Source: JBCCZC01 sp039188505 (GTDB lineage: Bacteria; Pseudomonadota; Gammaproteobacteria; Xanthomonadales; SZUA-38). Taken from it: a stretch of DNA of 51,671 bases. Location of the stretch: contig JBCCZC010000003.1 in assembly GCA_039188505.1 (NCBI GenBank), positions 1 through 51,671 on the forward strand, in the 5' to 3' direction. Shown here one piece after another: positions 7,454 to 16,168 of this stretch. The notes beneath the pieces were generated by a model, which was given only the letters and a program-made list of their open reading frames with translations, was not told the DNA's origin and did no database searches. Both the position numbers and the translations under genes were made by a program. The first letter of the stretch is position 1. The number at the start of each line of letters is the position of its first letter.

Positions 7454-9577
7454 ATGTCCCGAACCATCGTGCTCGCCGGCGCTCTGCTGGTGACTCTTAC
7501 GGCCTGCCAGCAGGCAGATGAACCGGCGGCTGCCGCCAGCGCCCCGACGCCAGCTCCGGCCCCGGAGCCCACTCCGGCGGCAGACGCCCTCGCGAGCAGC
7601 GCGGCGCCGGTCCCGCTCATTACCCGAGCGCAGATCTTCGGCAATCCCGAACGCACCCAGGGACGAATCAGCCCGGACGGTCGTTTCGTCAGCTGGCTCG
7701 CGCCCGTCAATAACGTGCTGAATGTCTTCGTCGCGCCGAGCGATGACCCGACCGCAGCCCGCGCGATCACGCAGGACACGTTCCGCGGCGTGTCCAACCA
7801 CCTCTGGGCGCCGGACTCGAAGTTCGTGTTCTTTCTGCAGGACCAGGGCGGCAATGAGAACTTCCATGTGTACGCCGCCAACGTCGACACCGGCGAGGTC
7901 CGCGACCTGACCCCCGTCGATGACGGCGTTCGCGCGATCATCCAGGGCGTTTCGAACGAGAAACCCGGCCATATCCTGGTCGGAATCAACGCCCGCAACC
8001 CGCAGCTCTTCGACCTGTACCTCGTCGACGTGGCCTCCGGTGAGCGCACGCTGCTGAAGGAGAACCCGGGCTACGCGGCCTGGATGATCGACAACACGCT
8101 GACGCCGCGCTTTGGCATGGTCCAGGTGCCTGGCGGCGGCTCCGAGGTCGTCGACTTCGAGGGCAACAAGCTGTTCGAGATTCCCGCCGAGGACTTCCTG
8201 ACCACGAATGTCTTCGGTTTCGACGCCGGCAACGAGTACATGTATGCCGTCGACAGCCGCGGCCGGGACAAGGCGGCGCTCGTCAAGGTCAGCGCCAGCG
8301 ACGGTTCTGTCGAGGTCCTGGCCGAAAGCGAGACCGCCGACATCAGCAACGTGCTGCTGCACCCGACCACCTACGAACCGCTCGCCTACGCCGTCGACTA
8401 CCTCAAGAACGAGTGGACCGCGCTGAACGACGAGACAGCCGAGGATCTCGCCTTCCTCGACGATCAGCTGAGCGGTGAGTTCGAGGTCCTGTCGGCAACA
8501 ACCGATCTATCGCATGCGGTCATCTACGCGGAGGCGGCCGAAGTGCCGGGCGCCTACTTCGTATACGATCGCAAAGCCGGCGCGCTCGAGGAGATGTTCA
8601 CCACGAGGCCCGACCTGGCGACGGCGCCGTTGCAGCCGATGTACCCGCTGGAGATCCCCTCCCGCGACGGCCTGACGCTGGTGTCGTACCTGACACTGCC
8701 GCCGGGCTCCGACAGCGATGGCGACGGCCGCCCCGAGGCGCCCGTACCCATGGTGCTGGCCGTCCACGGCGGCCCCTGGGCTCGCGACGACTACGGCTAC
8801 AACTCCTGGCACCAGTGGATGGCGAACCGCGGTTATGCGGTGCTGTCGGTGAATTACCGGGGATCGACCGGCTTCGGCAAGGACTTCGTGAACGCCGCCG
8901 TCGGCGAGTTCGCCGGCAAGATGCACGACGATCTGATTGACGCCGTCGAGTGGTCCGTCGAGCAGGGTATTGCGGACGAGGATCAGGTCGCTATCGCCGG
9001 CGGGTCCTACGGCGGCTACGCCACGCTGATCGGGGTGTCCTTCACGCCCGATACCTTTGCCTGCGGCGTCGACATCGTCGGGCCATCGAGCCTGGTCACG
9101 CTCGTCGAGAGCTTCCCCGAGTACTGGAAGCCGTTTCTCGAGGGCACCTGGTTCAAGTACGTCGGCAATCCCGAAGACGCCGATGATCGCGCGGACATGT
9201 ACAACCGTTCGGCCATCAGCCGGGTTGGCGACATCTCCGTGCCGCTGCTCATCGGCCAGGGCGAGAACGACCCGCGCGTGACGAAGCTCGAGAGCGACCA
9301 GCTGGTCGCCGCGATGGACGAGCGCGACCTCCCCGTCACCTACGTCAACTTCCCGGACGAGGGCCACGGCTTCGTCCGACCGGAGAATCGGCAGGCCTTC
9401 TACGCGGTGATGGAAGGGTTCCTCGCCGAGTGTCTTGGCGGGCGCGCCGAGGTGATCGGTGATGCGTTCGCCGGTTCGAGCGTGCAGATTCTCCACGGCG
9501 CGGACTACGTCGAAGGGCTCGGAGAGGCGGTTGCTGCGCTCGAGTCCGAGGCGGCGGAGGCCACCGAAGGACAGTAG
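7454..9577 (+). CDS. S9 family (prolyl oligopeptidase / DPP IV-like) peptidase lipoprotein
   Basis: A 707-aa serine peptidase. The N-terminus MSRTIVLAGALLVTLTACQQ is a lipoprotein signal with a lipobox ending at Cys18, followed by an Ala/Pro-rich linker, so the enzyme is likely membrane-anchored in the periplasm. Residues of about 50-420 form the beta-propeller (GRISPDGRFVSWLAP is a typical blade). The C-terminal alpha/beta-hydrolase carries Ser518 in GGSYGGY, Asp606 in ENDPRV and His638 in EGHGF. Family members cleave short peptides, usually after proline or alanine. The start at 7454 is fixed by the signal sequence; the in-frame extension to 7349 would bury it. About 50 residues follow the catalytic domain (after FLAECLGG), longer than usual. 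A strong hairpin follows the stop. Confidence 0.92.
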   Translation: MSRTIVLAGALLVTLTACQQADEPAAAASAPTPAPAPEPTPAADALASSAAPVPLITRAQIFGNPERTQGRISPDGRFVSWLAPVNNVLNVFVAPSDDPTAARAITQDTFRGVSNHLWAPDSKFVFFLQDQGGNENFHVYAANVDTGEVRDLTPVDDGVRAIIQGVSNEKPGHILVGINARNPQLFDLYLVDVASGERTLLKENPGYAAWMIDNTLTPRFGMVQVPGGGSEVVDFEGNKLFEIPAEDFLTTNVFGFDAGNEYMYAVDSRGRDKAALVKVSASDGSVEVLAESETADISNVLLHPTTYEPLAYAVDYLKNEWTALNDETAEDLAFLDDQLSGEFEVLSATTDLSHAVIYAEAAEVPGAYFVYDRKAGALEEMFTTRPDLATAPLQPMYPLEIPSRDGLTLVSYLTLPPGSDSDGDGRPEAPVPMVLAVHGGPWARDDYGYNSWHQWMANRGYAVLSVNYRGSTGFGKDFVNAAVGEFAGKMHDDLIDAVEWSVEQGIADEDQVAIAGGSYGGYATLIGVSFTPDTFACGVDIVGPSSLVTLVESFPEYWKPFLEGTWFKYVGNPEDADDRADMYNRSAISRVGDISVPLLIGQGENDPRVTKLESDQLVAAMDERDLPVTYVNFPDEGHGFVRPENRQAFYAVMEGFLAECLGGRAEVIGDAFAGSSVQILHGADYVEGLGEAVAALESEAAEATEGQ

Positions 9578-9584
9578 CACCTGC

Positions 9585-9609
9585 GGCGGCCGGGCCAGTC
9601 CCGGCCGCC
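9585..9609. terminator. Bidirectional terminator-like hairpin after the S9 peptidase gene
   Basis: A perfect 10-bp stem (GGCGGCCGGG and CCCGGCCGCC) with a 5-nt loop begins 7 nt after the peptidase stop and ends 3 nt before the stop of the convergent small gene. It lacks a T-tract, but its position and strength fit a shared terminator. Confidence 0.6.
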
Positions 9610-9612
9610 CCA

Positions 9613-9861
9613 TCAATGCGGCGGCGGCAGATAGTCGGGATGACCACTGCCGCCGGCATTCTCCTCTTCGGCAACCGCTTCGCGCGATTCGTTGACCACG
9701 CGCAGCACCCTCTCGAACACCGGATCCGGGAAGATCGAACAGACCACGAGGGCGGCGCCGAGGCAGACGCTGCGCCCGTTCCCGCGCGCCCAGCTCACCA
9801 GGGCGACGAGCGTGACGATCGTGCCGGTCACGATGACGACGTCGAGCAACGGCGATTCCAT
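9613..9861 (-). CDS. Small single-helix membrane protein, function unknown
   Basis: An 82-aa protein, MESPLLDVVIVTGTIVTLVA onward, with one N-terminal transmembrane helix (about 6-27) and a second hydrophobic stretch (CLGAALVVCSIF, about 36-47). A charged tail follows, ending GHPDYLPPPH. ATG 9861 is preferred to an in-frame GTG at 9870, because AGGAG lies 8 nt upstream of the ATG. It is not recognised as a family. Convergent with the S9 peptidase gene. The segment IFPDPVFERVLRV loosely recalls the end of the small membrane protein at 7051-7299, but the likeness is too weak to call them paralogues. Confidence 0.6.
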   Translation of the reverse strand: MESPLLDVVIVTGTIVTLVALVSWARGNGRSVCLGAALVVCSIFPDPVFERVLRVVNESREAVAEEENAGGSGHPDYLPPPH

Positions 9862-10077
9862 TGGGACCACTCCTGCCGGTACTACTCAACGGATTGGGGC
9901 CGTCGGCCGCTGACGCAAGCGGCGGACTGCGGTTCGGTCCATCCCTGGTGAGCCCGTCGGCGCAGACCACGGGTTCGCGTGCCGTGCCTGCAGACCACGA
10001 CTATCGATGACGATCAGCGGGCTCGCTCATACCCGCAGCCGACTAGAATCACCGAGTCGATGGGAGCGGGGGTGCGC

Positions 10078-10917
10078 ATGGCAGACGACGGAGGCAAGGC
10101 CCGAGAAGAGGCCCGCATGCGCGCGGTTTCCGCTGTCCTGATCTTCTGGATTGGCTACGTGGCCGTCATCGTCTCGGTCGGCTTTGCCACGACCACCGCG
10201 CTGGGTGCGGGGCTACCGCAGCTGATCGTCTGGGGCTTCGCGTCCAGCATTCTGCTGCTTGCGCTCGGTCGCTTCGTTCGGCGCACCGAGGGTACCGTCC
10301 CGACGGATCGAGCGTCGAGATCCCCTGGCGCCGGCCTCGGGCTGTTCGTGCTCGGACTGCTGCTCGGCGCCGGGTCCTTCGGCATCCACGTCCTGGTCGT
10401 TGCCAATACCGGCAGGGCGATCGGTTTCGCCCGCGTGCCGGATGTCGGCGCGATGACCGTCGTGCTCTTTCTTATTCGGTTTCTCGCCACCTCCTGCATG
10501 GAGGAACTGGGCTTTCGAGGCTATGCGCTTCAGCGCCTCGAGCCAGCGGTCGGGCCGGTCGGCGCGGTGATCATCACCGCCATCGCCTTTGGGCTCAGCC
10601 ATCTGCTCTACGGCTGGGACCTGCGCACCATATTCGTGGGCGTCATCCCGGCGGGCATGCTCTGGGGCATGAGCGCGTTGGCGACGCGGGGACTCGCCGT
10701 TCCCATCGGGCTTCACGCCGCCTGGAACTTCGCCGGCTGGGCCGTGGGGAGCAGAGCCGAAACCGGGCTTCTGCAGATGACGGTCGACGGTGCGGCTGTC
10801 GAAGCTTCCCGGACAGTCGGAACCGCGAGCTACCTGACGGTCTTCGGCGTGCTGACGCTGGCCTTTTGGCTCGCCTACCGACGACGCGCCCACGCGGCTC
10901 GCGACGCGGAGGCCTGA
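10078..10917 (+). CDS. CPBP (CAAX/Abi) family intramembrane metalloprotease
   Basis: A 279-aa polytopic membrane protein with about seven to eight helices. The three conserved CPBP motifs are present: EELGFR at residues 142-147 (EExxxR), FGLSH (FxxxH), and HAAWN (HxxxN), which together form a glutamate/histidine active site in the membrane. Bacterial members of this Rce1-related family are linked to peptide maturation, bacteriocin immunity or protein quality control; the substrate is unknown here. The start at 10078 (MADDGGKAREEARMR) has a G-rich stretch just upstream. An upstream in-frame ATG at 10060 is an alternative, and the frame opening at 9979 adds residues unlike the family. It stands alone, upstream of the TPR protein gene. 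Confidence 0.88.
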   Translation: MADDGGKAREEARMRAVSAVLIFWIGYVAVIVSVGFATTTALGAGLPQLIVWGFASSILLLALGRFVRRTEGTVPTDRASRSPGAGLGLFVLGLLLGAGSFGIHVLVVANTGRAIGFARVPDVGAMTVVLFLIRFLATSCMEELGFRGYALQRLEPAVGPVGAVIITAIAFGLSHLLYGWDLRTIFVGVIPAGMLWGMSALATRGLAVPIGLHAAWNFAGWAVGSRAETGLLQMTVDGAAVEASRTVGTASYLTVFGVLTLAFWLAYRRRAHAARDAEA

Positions 10918-11006
10918 TGGGGCAGCCGCCGCCACCGATCGCTCGTCCCGTCCGGAGATGACCACATTCACGCGACCGCGGGCAGCACCGGCGGTAGAAT
11001 CACGGC

Positions 11007-13382
11007 ATGACCGGCGAAAAGACATCCGAGGGCGAAACCACCCTGTTCCGTGAGCTGCTGCGGCGGCGCGTGTTCCAGATCCTTGGGGTCTATCTCGGCA
11101 TCTCCTTCGCCGCCTTCGAATTCACCGGGATCATCGTCGAGCGCTACGGGCTGTCGGATCGCCTTATCGATGTCTTTCTGGTACTGCTGCTCTCGATGCT
11201 GCCGACGGTCATCATGCTGGCCTGGTTCCACGGCGCGCCCGGGAAGGATCAGTGGTCGAGGGTGGAAAAGTTCGGCATCCCCCTGAACATCGTGATCGCA
11301 GCCTTCGCCGCAGGCACGTTGCTTTCCAACCCGAGCGTAAGCGCTGTGGCGGAGGTGGAAACCCGCAGCGGCGTCACGGCGGACGGCGAGGAGTTCGTCG
11401 TTGAGGTCGCGCCTTCGAATCTGGTCCGCCGCGCTCTGATCTTCTTCTTCGATGGCGAGGCCGAGCCGACCTGGGAGCAGTACGGCCTGCCGCTGCTGAT
11501 CGCCCGCGCTGCCGACCGCGGTCCCTTCGTCAACACCATGACGCTGTACGACACGGATCTCTTCTGGCGGATCGAGCGCGCGGGCTATCCCGATGGCGTC
11601 GGCGTGCCCGTCTCGCTCCTTCAGAATACGGCCGCCGACTGGTTCTACGGCCACTTCGTGACCGGCCGGCTTGACACGACCGGTGCACAGCTTGCGCTTG
11701 ATCTCACCCTCTACCAGACAGAACCACTTCGACCGATGGGAGAGGTCCGGTTCACCGGAGCGGACATCTACGCGCTCGCCGACGCAGCCAGCAACTATCT
11801 GACCGATCAGCTCATGCAGGAGGCAGAGGCGGCGGCCGCGAGCATCGAGTATTTCCCGATCCGCGAGGTCCTGAGTCCGGTGGAGGACGCACTGGCGCAC
11901 CACGTGGCCGCTCGGAATGCGCTGACCATTGAGCGCGACCTGGCTCGATCGATCGAATCGGCCCAGGCGGCCGTTGCGGCGGATCCACAGTTCGCCGGGG
12001 CACACCTCTTCTTGCTGCGCCGCCACCTGGAAGCGGGTGATTACGAGAGCGCCAGGCAGGTGCTTCCGGACCTCACCCGGGTCAACAACCTGCTTCTGCC
12101 CGCCCAGAGGATTCAGGTGAAGGCGCTGTCCTATGAGCTGCGGGCCAAACCCGAGGAGGCGATCGAGGTGGCGCGGACCTGGGTCGAGATCGAACCGGAC
12201 AACGCGATGGCGCGCAACATGCTCGCCAACTACCTCTGGAACGCCAATCGCGCCGACGAGGCCGTCGCCGAGTTCAAGATGTCGCTCGAGCTCGAGCCCA
12301 ACCAGGACTGGGTGCGGGGGCGCGTCGGCGAATACCACCTCGTCAGAGCGGAGCTCGACGAGGCGGCGGCGACCTTCGAGCAGTATCACGAACGGCATCC
12401 GAACACCTATCTGCCGCTTGTCCGCCTCGGCGACATTGCGACGATCCGTGGAGAGCTCGACGACGCGGCCCGCTGGTATCGGCAGGGCAATCTCGCCCAA
12501 CCGGAGATGGTGACGCCGCTCACCAAGCTGGCCGAGAATGCGGCGCGCCGCGGTGACTACGAGAGTGCAGAATCGGTTCTCGAGGAGGCTGATCTCGTCG
12601 CGTTGGCGCTCCGCCAGCAGGCGCTGGTCGCGGCGCTCCGATCCCGTCTTGCGACCCTGACCGGCAACCCGGGTGATGCCGTCGATCTCCTCGAGCGCCA
12701 GCTGGGCCTGCTGGTCGAGAACGGGGAGGCCTTCGACGCCTGGATCGATCAGCTCCGCGCAACCCAGCTCTACGCCGACGCCGACCGCCTGGACGATGTG
12801 CGCAGCTTCCTGGCGGAAATCGACGTCCAGTTCCAGCCACCGATCGATTTCATTCCCAGCATTGGCTACATGCTCGTGGCGCTGTTCGAAGGAAATCTCG
12901 ATGCCGCCGAGGACCATTGCGATCGGCTGGAGCAGGGTCTCATCGACATGAATCGACCGGACATGCTTCACATGACATCGCTCACGCGGGGCCTCATTGC
13001 GCGGGATCGTGGGCGCCTTGACGAAGCCGGAAGGCTGCTCCGCGAGGCGTTGGCGCAATACGAGTCGTCAATCCAGCAGGCGTTCGACGACGGCAGCGCC
13101 GACCGGGAGACGATTCTGATCGAGACGGCGAGGACGGAACTCGAACGGGCTCGCCCGAGGGAGGCACTCGCTGCCGCCGATCAGATCCGTGTCTCCTGGC
13201 CCCACCACCCGGAGGCGAACCTGCTGGCCGCCCGTGCCGAGGCGGCGCTCGGAGACGTGGACGCAGCGCGGGAAAGCCTTGCCCGGGCGCGTGCCGGCTG
13301 GTCGAGCGCGCAGGCCGATTTCGCGCCTCTGGCAGACGCGGAAGTGCTTGCCACGAGCCTCGAGGCAACGCGCCCACGCTGA
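11007..13382 (+). CDS. Membrane-anchored tetratricopeptide-repeat protein
   Basis: A 791-aa protein. The N-terminus (LFRELLRRRVFQILGVYLGI) and three hydrophobic segments at about 22-44, 51-75 and 88-105 form a membrane module seen on many TPR proteins of this bacterial group. Residues of about 110-290 are a mixed alpha/beta domain (ALIFFFDGEAEPTWEQYGLP). From about 300 to 780 the sequence is a long run of TPR-like helical pairs (AVAADPQFAGAHLFLLRRHL; ARTWVEIEPDNAMARNMLAN; GDVDAARESLARARAGW). TPR superhelices bind protein partners, so this is probably a scaffold or signalling protein. No DNA-binding or kinase domain was found in it. It is followed 55 nt later by the methyltransferase gene on the same strand. 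Confidence 0.8.
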   Translation: MTGEKTSEGETTLFRELLRRRVFQILGVYLGISFAAFEFTGIIVERYGLSDRLIDVFLVLLLSMLPTVIMLAWFHGAPGKDQWSRVEKFGIPLNIVIAAFAAGTLLSNPSVSAVAEVETRSGVTADGEEFVVEVAPSNLVRRALIFFFDGEAEPTWEQYGLPLLIARAADRGPFVNTMTLYDTDLFWRIERAGYPDGVGVPVSLLQNTAADWFYGHFVTGRLDTTGAQLALDLTLYQTEPLRPMGEVRFTGADIYALADAASNYLTDQLMQEAEAAAASIEYFPIREVLSPVEDALAHHVAARNALTIERDLARSIESAQAAVAADPQFAGAHLFLLRRHLEAGDYESARQVLPDLTRVNNLLLPAQRIQVKALSYELRAKPEEAIEVARTWVEIEPDNAMARNMLANYLWNANRADEAVAEFKMSLELEPNQDWVRGRVGEYHLVRAELDEAAATFEQYHERHPNTYLPLVRLGDIATIRGELDDAARWYRQGNLAQPEMVTPLTKLAENAARRGDYESAESVLEEADLVALALRQQALVAALRSRLATLTGNPGDAVDLLERQLGLLVENGEAFDAWIDQLRATQLYADADRLDDVRSFLAEIDVQFQPPIDFIPSIGYMLVALFEGNLDAAEDHCDRLEQGLIDMNRPDMLHMTSLTRGLIARDRGRLDEAGRLLREALAQYESSIQQAFDDGSADRETILIETARTELERARPREALAAADQIRVSWPHHPEANLLAARAEAALGDVDAARESLARARAGWSSAQADFAPLADAEVLATSLEATRPR

Positions 13383-13437
13383 GTTTCCGCGAGCCTGCTT
13401 CGCATTTCCACGACCTGCACCGGACCACCCTTCGGGC

Positions 13438-14316
13438 ATGGTTGATTCTGGCACCACGCGTTACCTCGCGTACCTGAACTGGATCTTCAATCCGCTCCAC
13501 GGGCTGGGAACGAGCGCCGTCTACGATCTGCTGGCGACCACGTCGGCGGGCGAACACGGCTTCTACCTGAATCTCGGCTACTGGAACGGCGCGGAGACGA
13601 TGGTCGAGGCCAGCGATGCGCTGGCCATGCTCGTTGCCGAAGCGGGCGGCATGGGGCCGGGTGACGTGGTGCTCGACTGTGGCTTTGGCTTCGGCGACCA
13701 GGACCTGCTGTGGGCGCAACGGGCCCGGCCCGACCGGATCATCGGCCTCAACATCACCGGATCGCAGGTCGAACGAGCCAGGCAGCGCGTGGCGGAAGCC
13801 GGCCTCGACGACCTGATCGATCTGCGCGAGGGATCCGCCACGGCCATGCCGATCGAGGACGGGAGCATCGACCTCGTGGTGTCGCTCGAGAGCGCATTCC
13901 ACTACCGCACGCGCGAGGATTTCTTTCGGGAAGCCTTCCGGGTCCTGCGGCCCGGCGGTCGTCTCGTTACCGCGGACATCCTGCCGCTGCCGCCGGCGGC
14001 GGAATTGGCCGCGCGCCTGCGGCAGCGCCTGTCCTGGTGGCTCGTTGCCAGCAAGTTCGTCATCCCGAAGCAGAACGCTTACGGCCTGCCGGAATACCGT
14101 AGGCGTCTTGCGGCGGCTGGCTTCGAAGTGACCCAGCTGCGCTCCATCCGTGGTGCGGTGTACGCGCCGCTCCACCGGTTCATCGCGGCGCATCCCGAGC
14201 GCCTGGAGCGCCTGCACCCCGTGGCCCGGATACCCGCCCGTATGGCGCTTCGCCGTTCCCCGGATAACGTCTATGCCGGGCTTGACTATGTCCTTGCCAG
14301 CGCTAGGAAGCGCTGA
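13438..14316 (+). CDS. Class I SAM-dependent methyltransferase
   Basis: A 292-aa methyltransferase. Motif I is VVLDCGFGFGDQD (about residues 74-86), the acidic SAM-ribose strand is about IIGLNITGSQ, motif IV is IDLVVSLESAFHY, and the post-motif AFRVLRPGGRLV is typical. The N-terminal FYLNLGYWNGAETMVEASDA resembles small-molecule N- or O-methyltransferases that act on sarcosine-like or polyketide substrates; the true substrate is not inferable. The start at 13438 (MVDSGTTRY) lies after the end of the TPR gene; the same frame is open further back inside that gene, but the extra residues are Arg/Pro-rich shadow sequence. The C-terminus (RRSPDNVYAGLDYVLASARK) is complete. Confidence 0.85.
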   Translation: MVDSGTTRYLAYLNWIFNPLHGLGTSAVYDLLATTSAGEHGFYLNLGYWNGAETMVEASDALAMLVAEAGGMGPGDVVLDCGFGFGDQDLLWAQRARPDRIIGLNITGSQVERARQRVAEAGLDDLIDLREGSATAMPIEDGSIDLVVSLESAFHYRTREDFFREAFRVLRPGGRLVTADILPLPPAAELAARLRQRLSWWLVASKFVIPKQNAYGLPEYRRRLAAAGFEVTQLRSIRGAVYAPLHRFIAAHPERLERLHPVARIPARMALRRSPDNVYAGLDYVLASARKR

Positions 14317-14434
14317 GAACCACTCGTAGCCGCCGCCGGTGGCGCTTCAGTTCGCGTTTCCCCGCCGGGGGCCGGGGGCGCGCGCTGCCGGCCGGTGAGT
14401 CAGAGCATGAGCGGATCGCCCCCTCGCCTGCTGC

Positions 14435-15202
14435 TCAGAACTTGCCGTTGTCGTTCTTCCACTGGGTTCGCGGTGGGATGGTTTCGGTCGTGTCCCAGTG
14501 CTCGACGATCCGACCGTCCGTGAGCCGGAAAAGATCGTAAAAGGACGAGTGTGCCCCGCCGCGGGTGCCCTCGCAGACGCTCAGCACGAAGTCGCCCTCG
14601 GCCAGCAGCCGGTGGTTGCGCTCGTAGCATAGGCTCCGGTTTCCCGCCGCGTTAGTGGCCGCGAGGGCTGTCCGCAGGGCCGGCAGGCCCTCGATCTCGG
14701 GGTTGTGCTCGACGTAGCTGGTCGCGTTGATGAAGTGGTCCAGGCGATCGGTCTTGCCGGCGATGAGCACGTCGTCCAGAAAGGACCCGATCAAGGCACG
14801 ATGCGCCTCGGTCTGATCGAGCTGCGTGGCCTCGGTCGGGCCGTCCACCATGGAGTGGCCGGCGGGATTCGGGCCACGCCGGGGCTGGATGTTGTCCCAG
14901 TGCTCGACCGCCTGACCGTCCTCGAAGCGGAAGACCTCGAAACCGATGTTGCGCCGAGAGAAGTCGTACTCGGTGTGAGCGAAGACGAAGTTCCCATCCT
15001 CGAACGCGCGGACCACGTTCACGCGCGGCGAGGCCTGCGACAGCCGCTTGAAGAGGGCGGCCAGGCCTTCGCTGCCCTCGTGCGTCTGCGGGTTGTGCTG
15101 GATGTACCTTGCCTCGTTCACCACCTCGACGGATGCGGGATCGCCCGTCTCGATGCCCTTGAGCAGCGCGCGGATCCGGTCCTTGTTGGGGGTGTTCTGC
15201 AT
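14435..15202 (-). CDS. Tandem SnoaL/NTF2-like domain protein
   Basis: A 255-aa protein made of two copies of a SnoaL-like (nuclear transport factor 2 fold) domain. Copy 1 (about residues 1-120) has YIQHNPQTHEG and later VEHWDNI. Copy 2 (about 130-255) has YVEHNPEIEG and later VEHWDTTE, so the same landmarks repeat in the same order. Family members include polyketide cyclases, ketosteroid isomerase-like enzymes and many uncharacterised proteins. There is no signal peptide, so it is probably cytoplasmic. It is convergent with the methyltransferase gene with 118 nt between the stops. Function beyond the fold is unknown. Confidence 0.82.
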   Translation of the reverse strand: MQNTPNKDRIRALLKGIETGDPASVEVVNEARYIQHNPQTHEGSEGLAALFKRLSQASPRVNVVRAFEDGNFVFAHTEYDFSRRNIGFEVFRFEDGQAVEHWDNIQPRRGPNPAGHSMVDGPTEATQLDQTEAHRALIGSFLDDVLIAGKTDRLDHFINATSYVEHNPEIEGLPALRTALAATNAAGNRSLCYERNHRLLAEGDFVLSVCEGTRGGAHSSFYDLFRLTDGRIVEHWDTTETIPPRTQWKNDNGKF

Positions 15203-15376
15203 GCGTCTTCGTCCCGAATGTCACCCCATGCTAGGACGACCGGGCAGTGATTGGTATGGGGCCGGCTCGGCGCAATGCGCGCAGGTGCACGTTCGAGAAG
15301 CCGCAGCTGCGCCCGCTCGGGCTCCGCCGGAGCGCGGCCGACCTAACGTCAGGGTCCCCATCAGCAGGAGCCCACG

Positions 15377-15886
15377 ATGAAAGCCCAGCGACTCGCCGCA
15401 ACCATGCTCTTCGCCCTGACGGCGCCGCTTGCTGTGGCCGGGCCTTCCGGCAGCAAGGCCGCCGTGATGGCGCATGCCGAACGATGCTTCGCGCAGACCG
15501 AACTGGCCGCGCGCGGCGACGCGACGCCGACGCCCGTCTGGTGCAGCCGCGCACTCAGTGGCGATGTGAGCCGGGAGCAGCGCTCGATCCTGCTCCATAA
15601 TCGCGGGCTGATCCTGGAGGCGCTCGGGGATAGCGCCGGAGCGCGGCAGAGCTTCGAGACGGCCGTCCGGCTGTCCCGATCCACGGACATGCGAAACCTC
15701 GCTCTGGCTCGCGCGGCCCACGAAACCGGCGACTACGCGCAGGCCATCGGTCAGTACACGCGCTTGCTGAGCGCGGAAGCGCTCGCCCCATCGCTGATGG
15801 CGCAGCGACCGTTGCTCGAACGCAAGCTGGCATCGGCCCAGGCGTGCCGCACTGTCGATGAGCGGCTGAGTGCCGCGCAGCGCTGA
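15377..15886 (+). CDS. Secreted TPR-like protein
   Basis: A 169-aa protein with a clear signal peptide (MKAQRLAATMLFALTAPLAVAG). A short helical repeat region follows, with TPR-like pairs (LLHNRGLILEALGDSAGARQ; RNLALARAAHETGDYAQAIG). Two cysteines (AERCFAQ and WCSRAL) lie early in the mature protein and could form a disulfide. AGGAG lies 8 nt before the ATG. It is probably periplasmic. It is the only gene on this strand until the LysR gene, and a strong hairpin follows its stop. Confidence 0.75.
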   Translation: MKAQRLAATMLFALTAPLAVAGPSGSKAAVMAHAERCFAQTELAARGDATPTPVWCSRALSGDVSREQRSILLHNRGLILEALGDSAGARQSFETAVRLSRSTDMRNLALARAAHETGDYAQAIGQYTRLLSAEALAPSLMAQRPLLERKLASAQACRTVDERLSAAQR

Positions 15887-15895
15887 AGGGGATGC

Positions 15896-15918
15896 CCGGG
15901 CCGCATCGTGCGGTCCGG
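15896..15918 (+). terminator. Intrinsic-terminator-like hairpin after the secreted TPR gene
   Basis: Ten base pairs (CCGGGCCGCA with TGCGGTCCGG, one G-U pair in RNA) around a TCG loop, beginning 10 nt after the stop at 15886. Only two T residues follow. Confidence 0.5.
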
Positions 15919-16118
15919 TTGCTGCAGGCCATGTTGCCGGGTCATTCCGTGCTCCGCGGCTGCTCGCTGATCGGGATGCCGGTTGCCCAAGCCCAGGCGA
16001 GGATTCTCTCGTTGGTTGCCCGATGAATGTCGGTGGGAATCGAGATCTCCGCCAGCGCAGCGACCCGCTCCCGCGTGCCGGCCTCCGCACGCCAGCGCTC
16101 GAACACAAGGCGCACGAA

Positions 16119-16141
16119 CGGGGCCGCCGTCGGCGACCCCG
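16119..16141. terminator. Hairpin downstream of the SDR gene
   Basis: CGGGG-C-CGC and GCG-A-CCCCG surround a CGTCG loop, with one mismatch in the stem. It lies about 28 nt past the SDR stop on the minus strand. Terminator function is inferred from position only. Confidence 0.3.
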
Positions 16142-16168
16142 CTCGTTGTTCCTCTTGAGCCGATTGCT

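Noticed and set aside
8507..9970. A 487-aa open frame on the minus strand
   Set aside because: Antisense to the S9 peptidase; it would also run through the terminator hairpin and the small membrane gene in another frame.
10968..13058. A 696-aa open frame on the minus strand
   Set aside because: Antisense to the TPR protein gene, with low-complexity composition and no domain.
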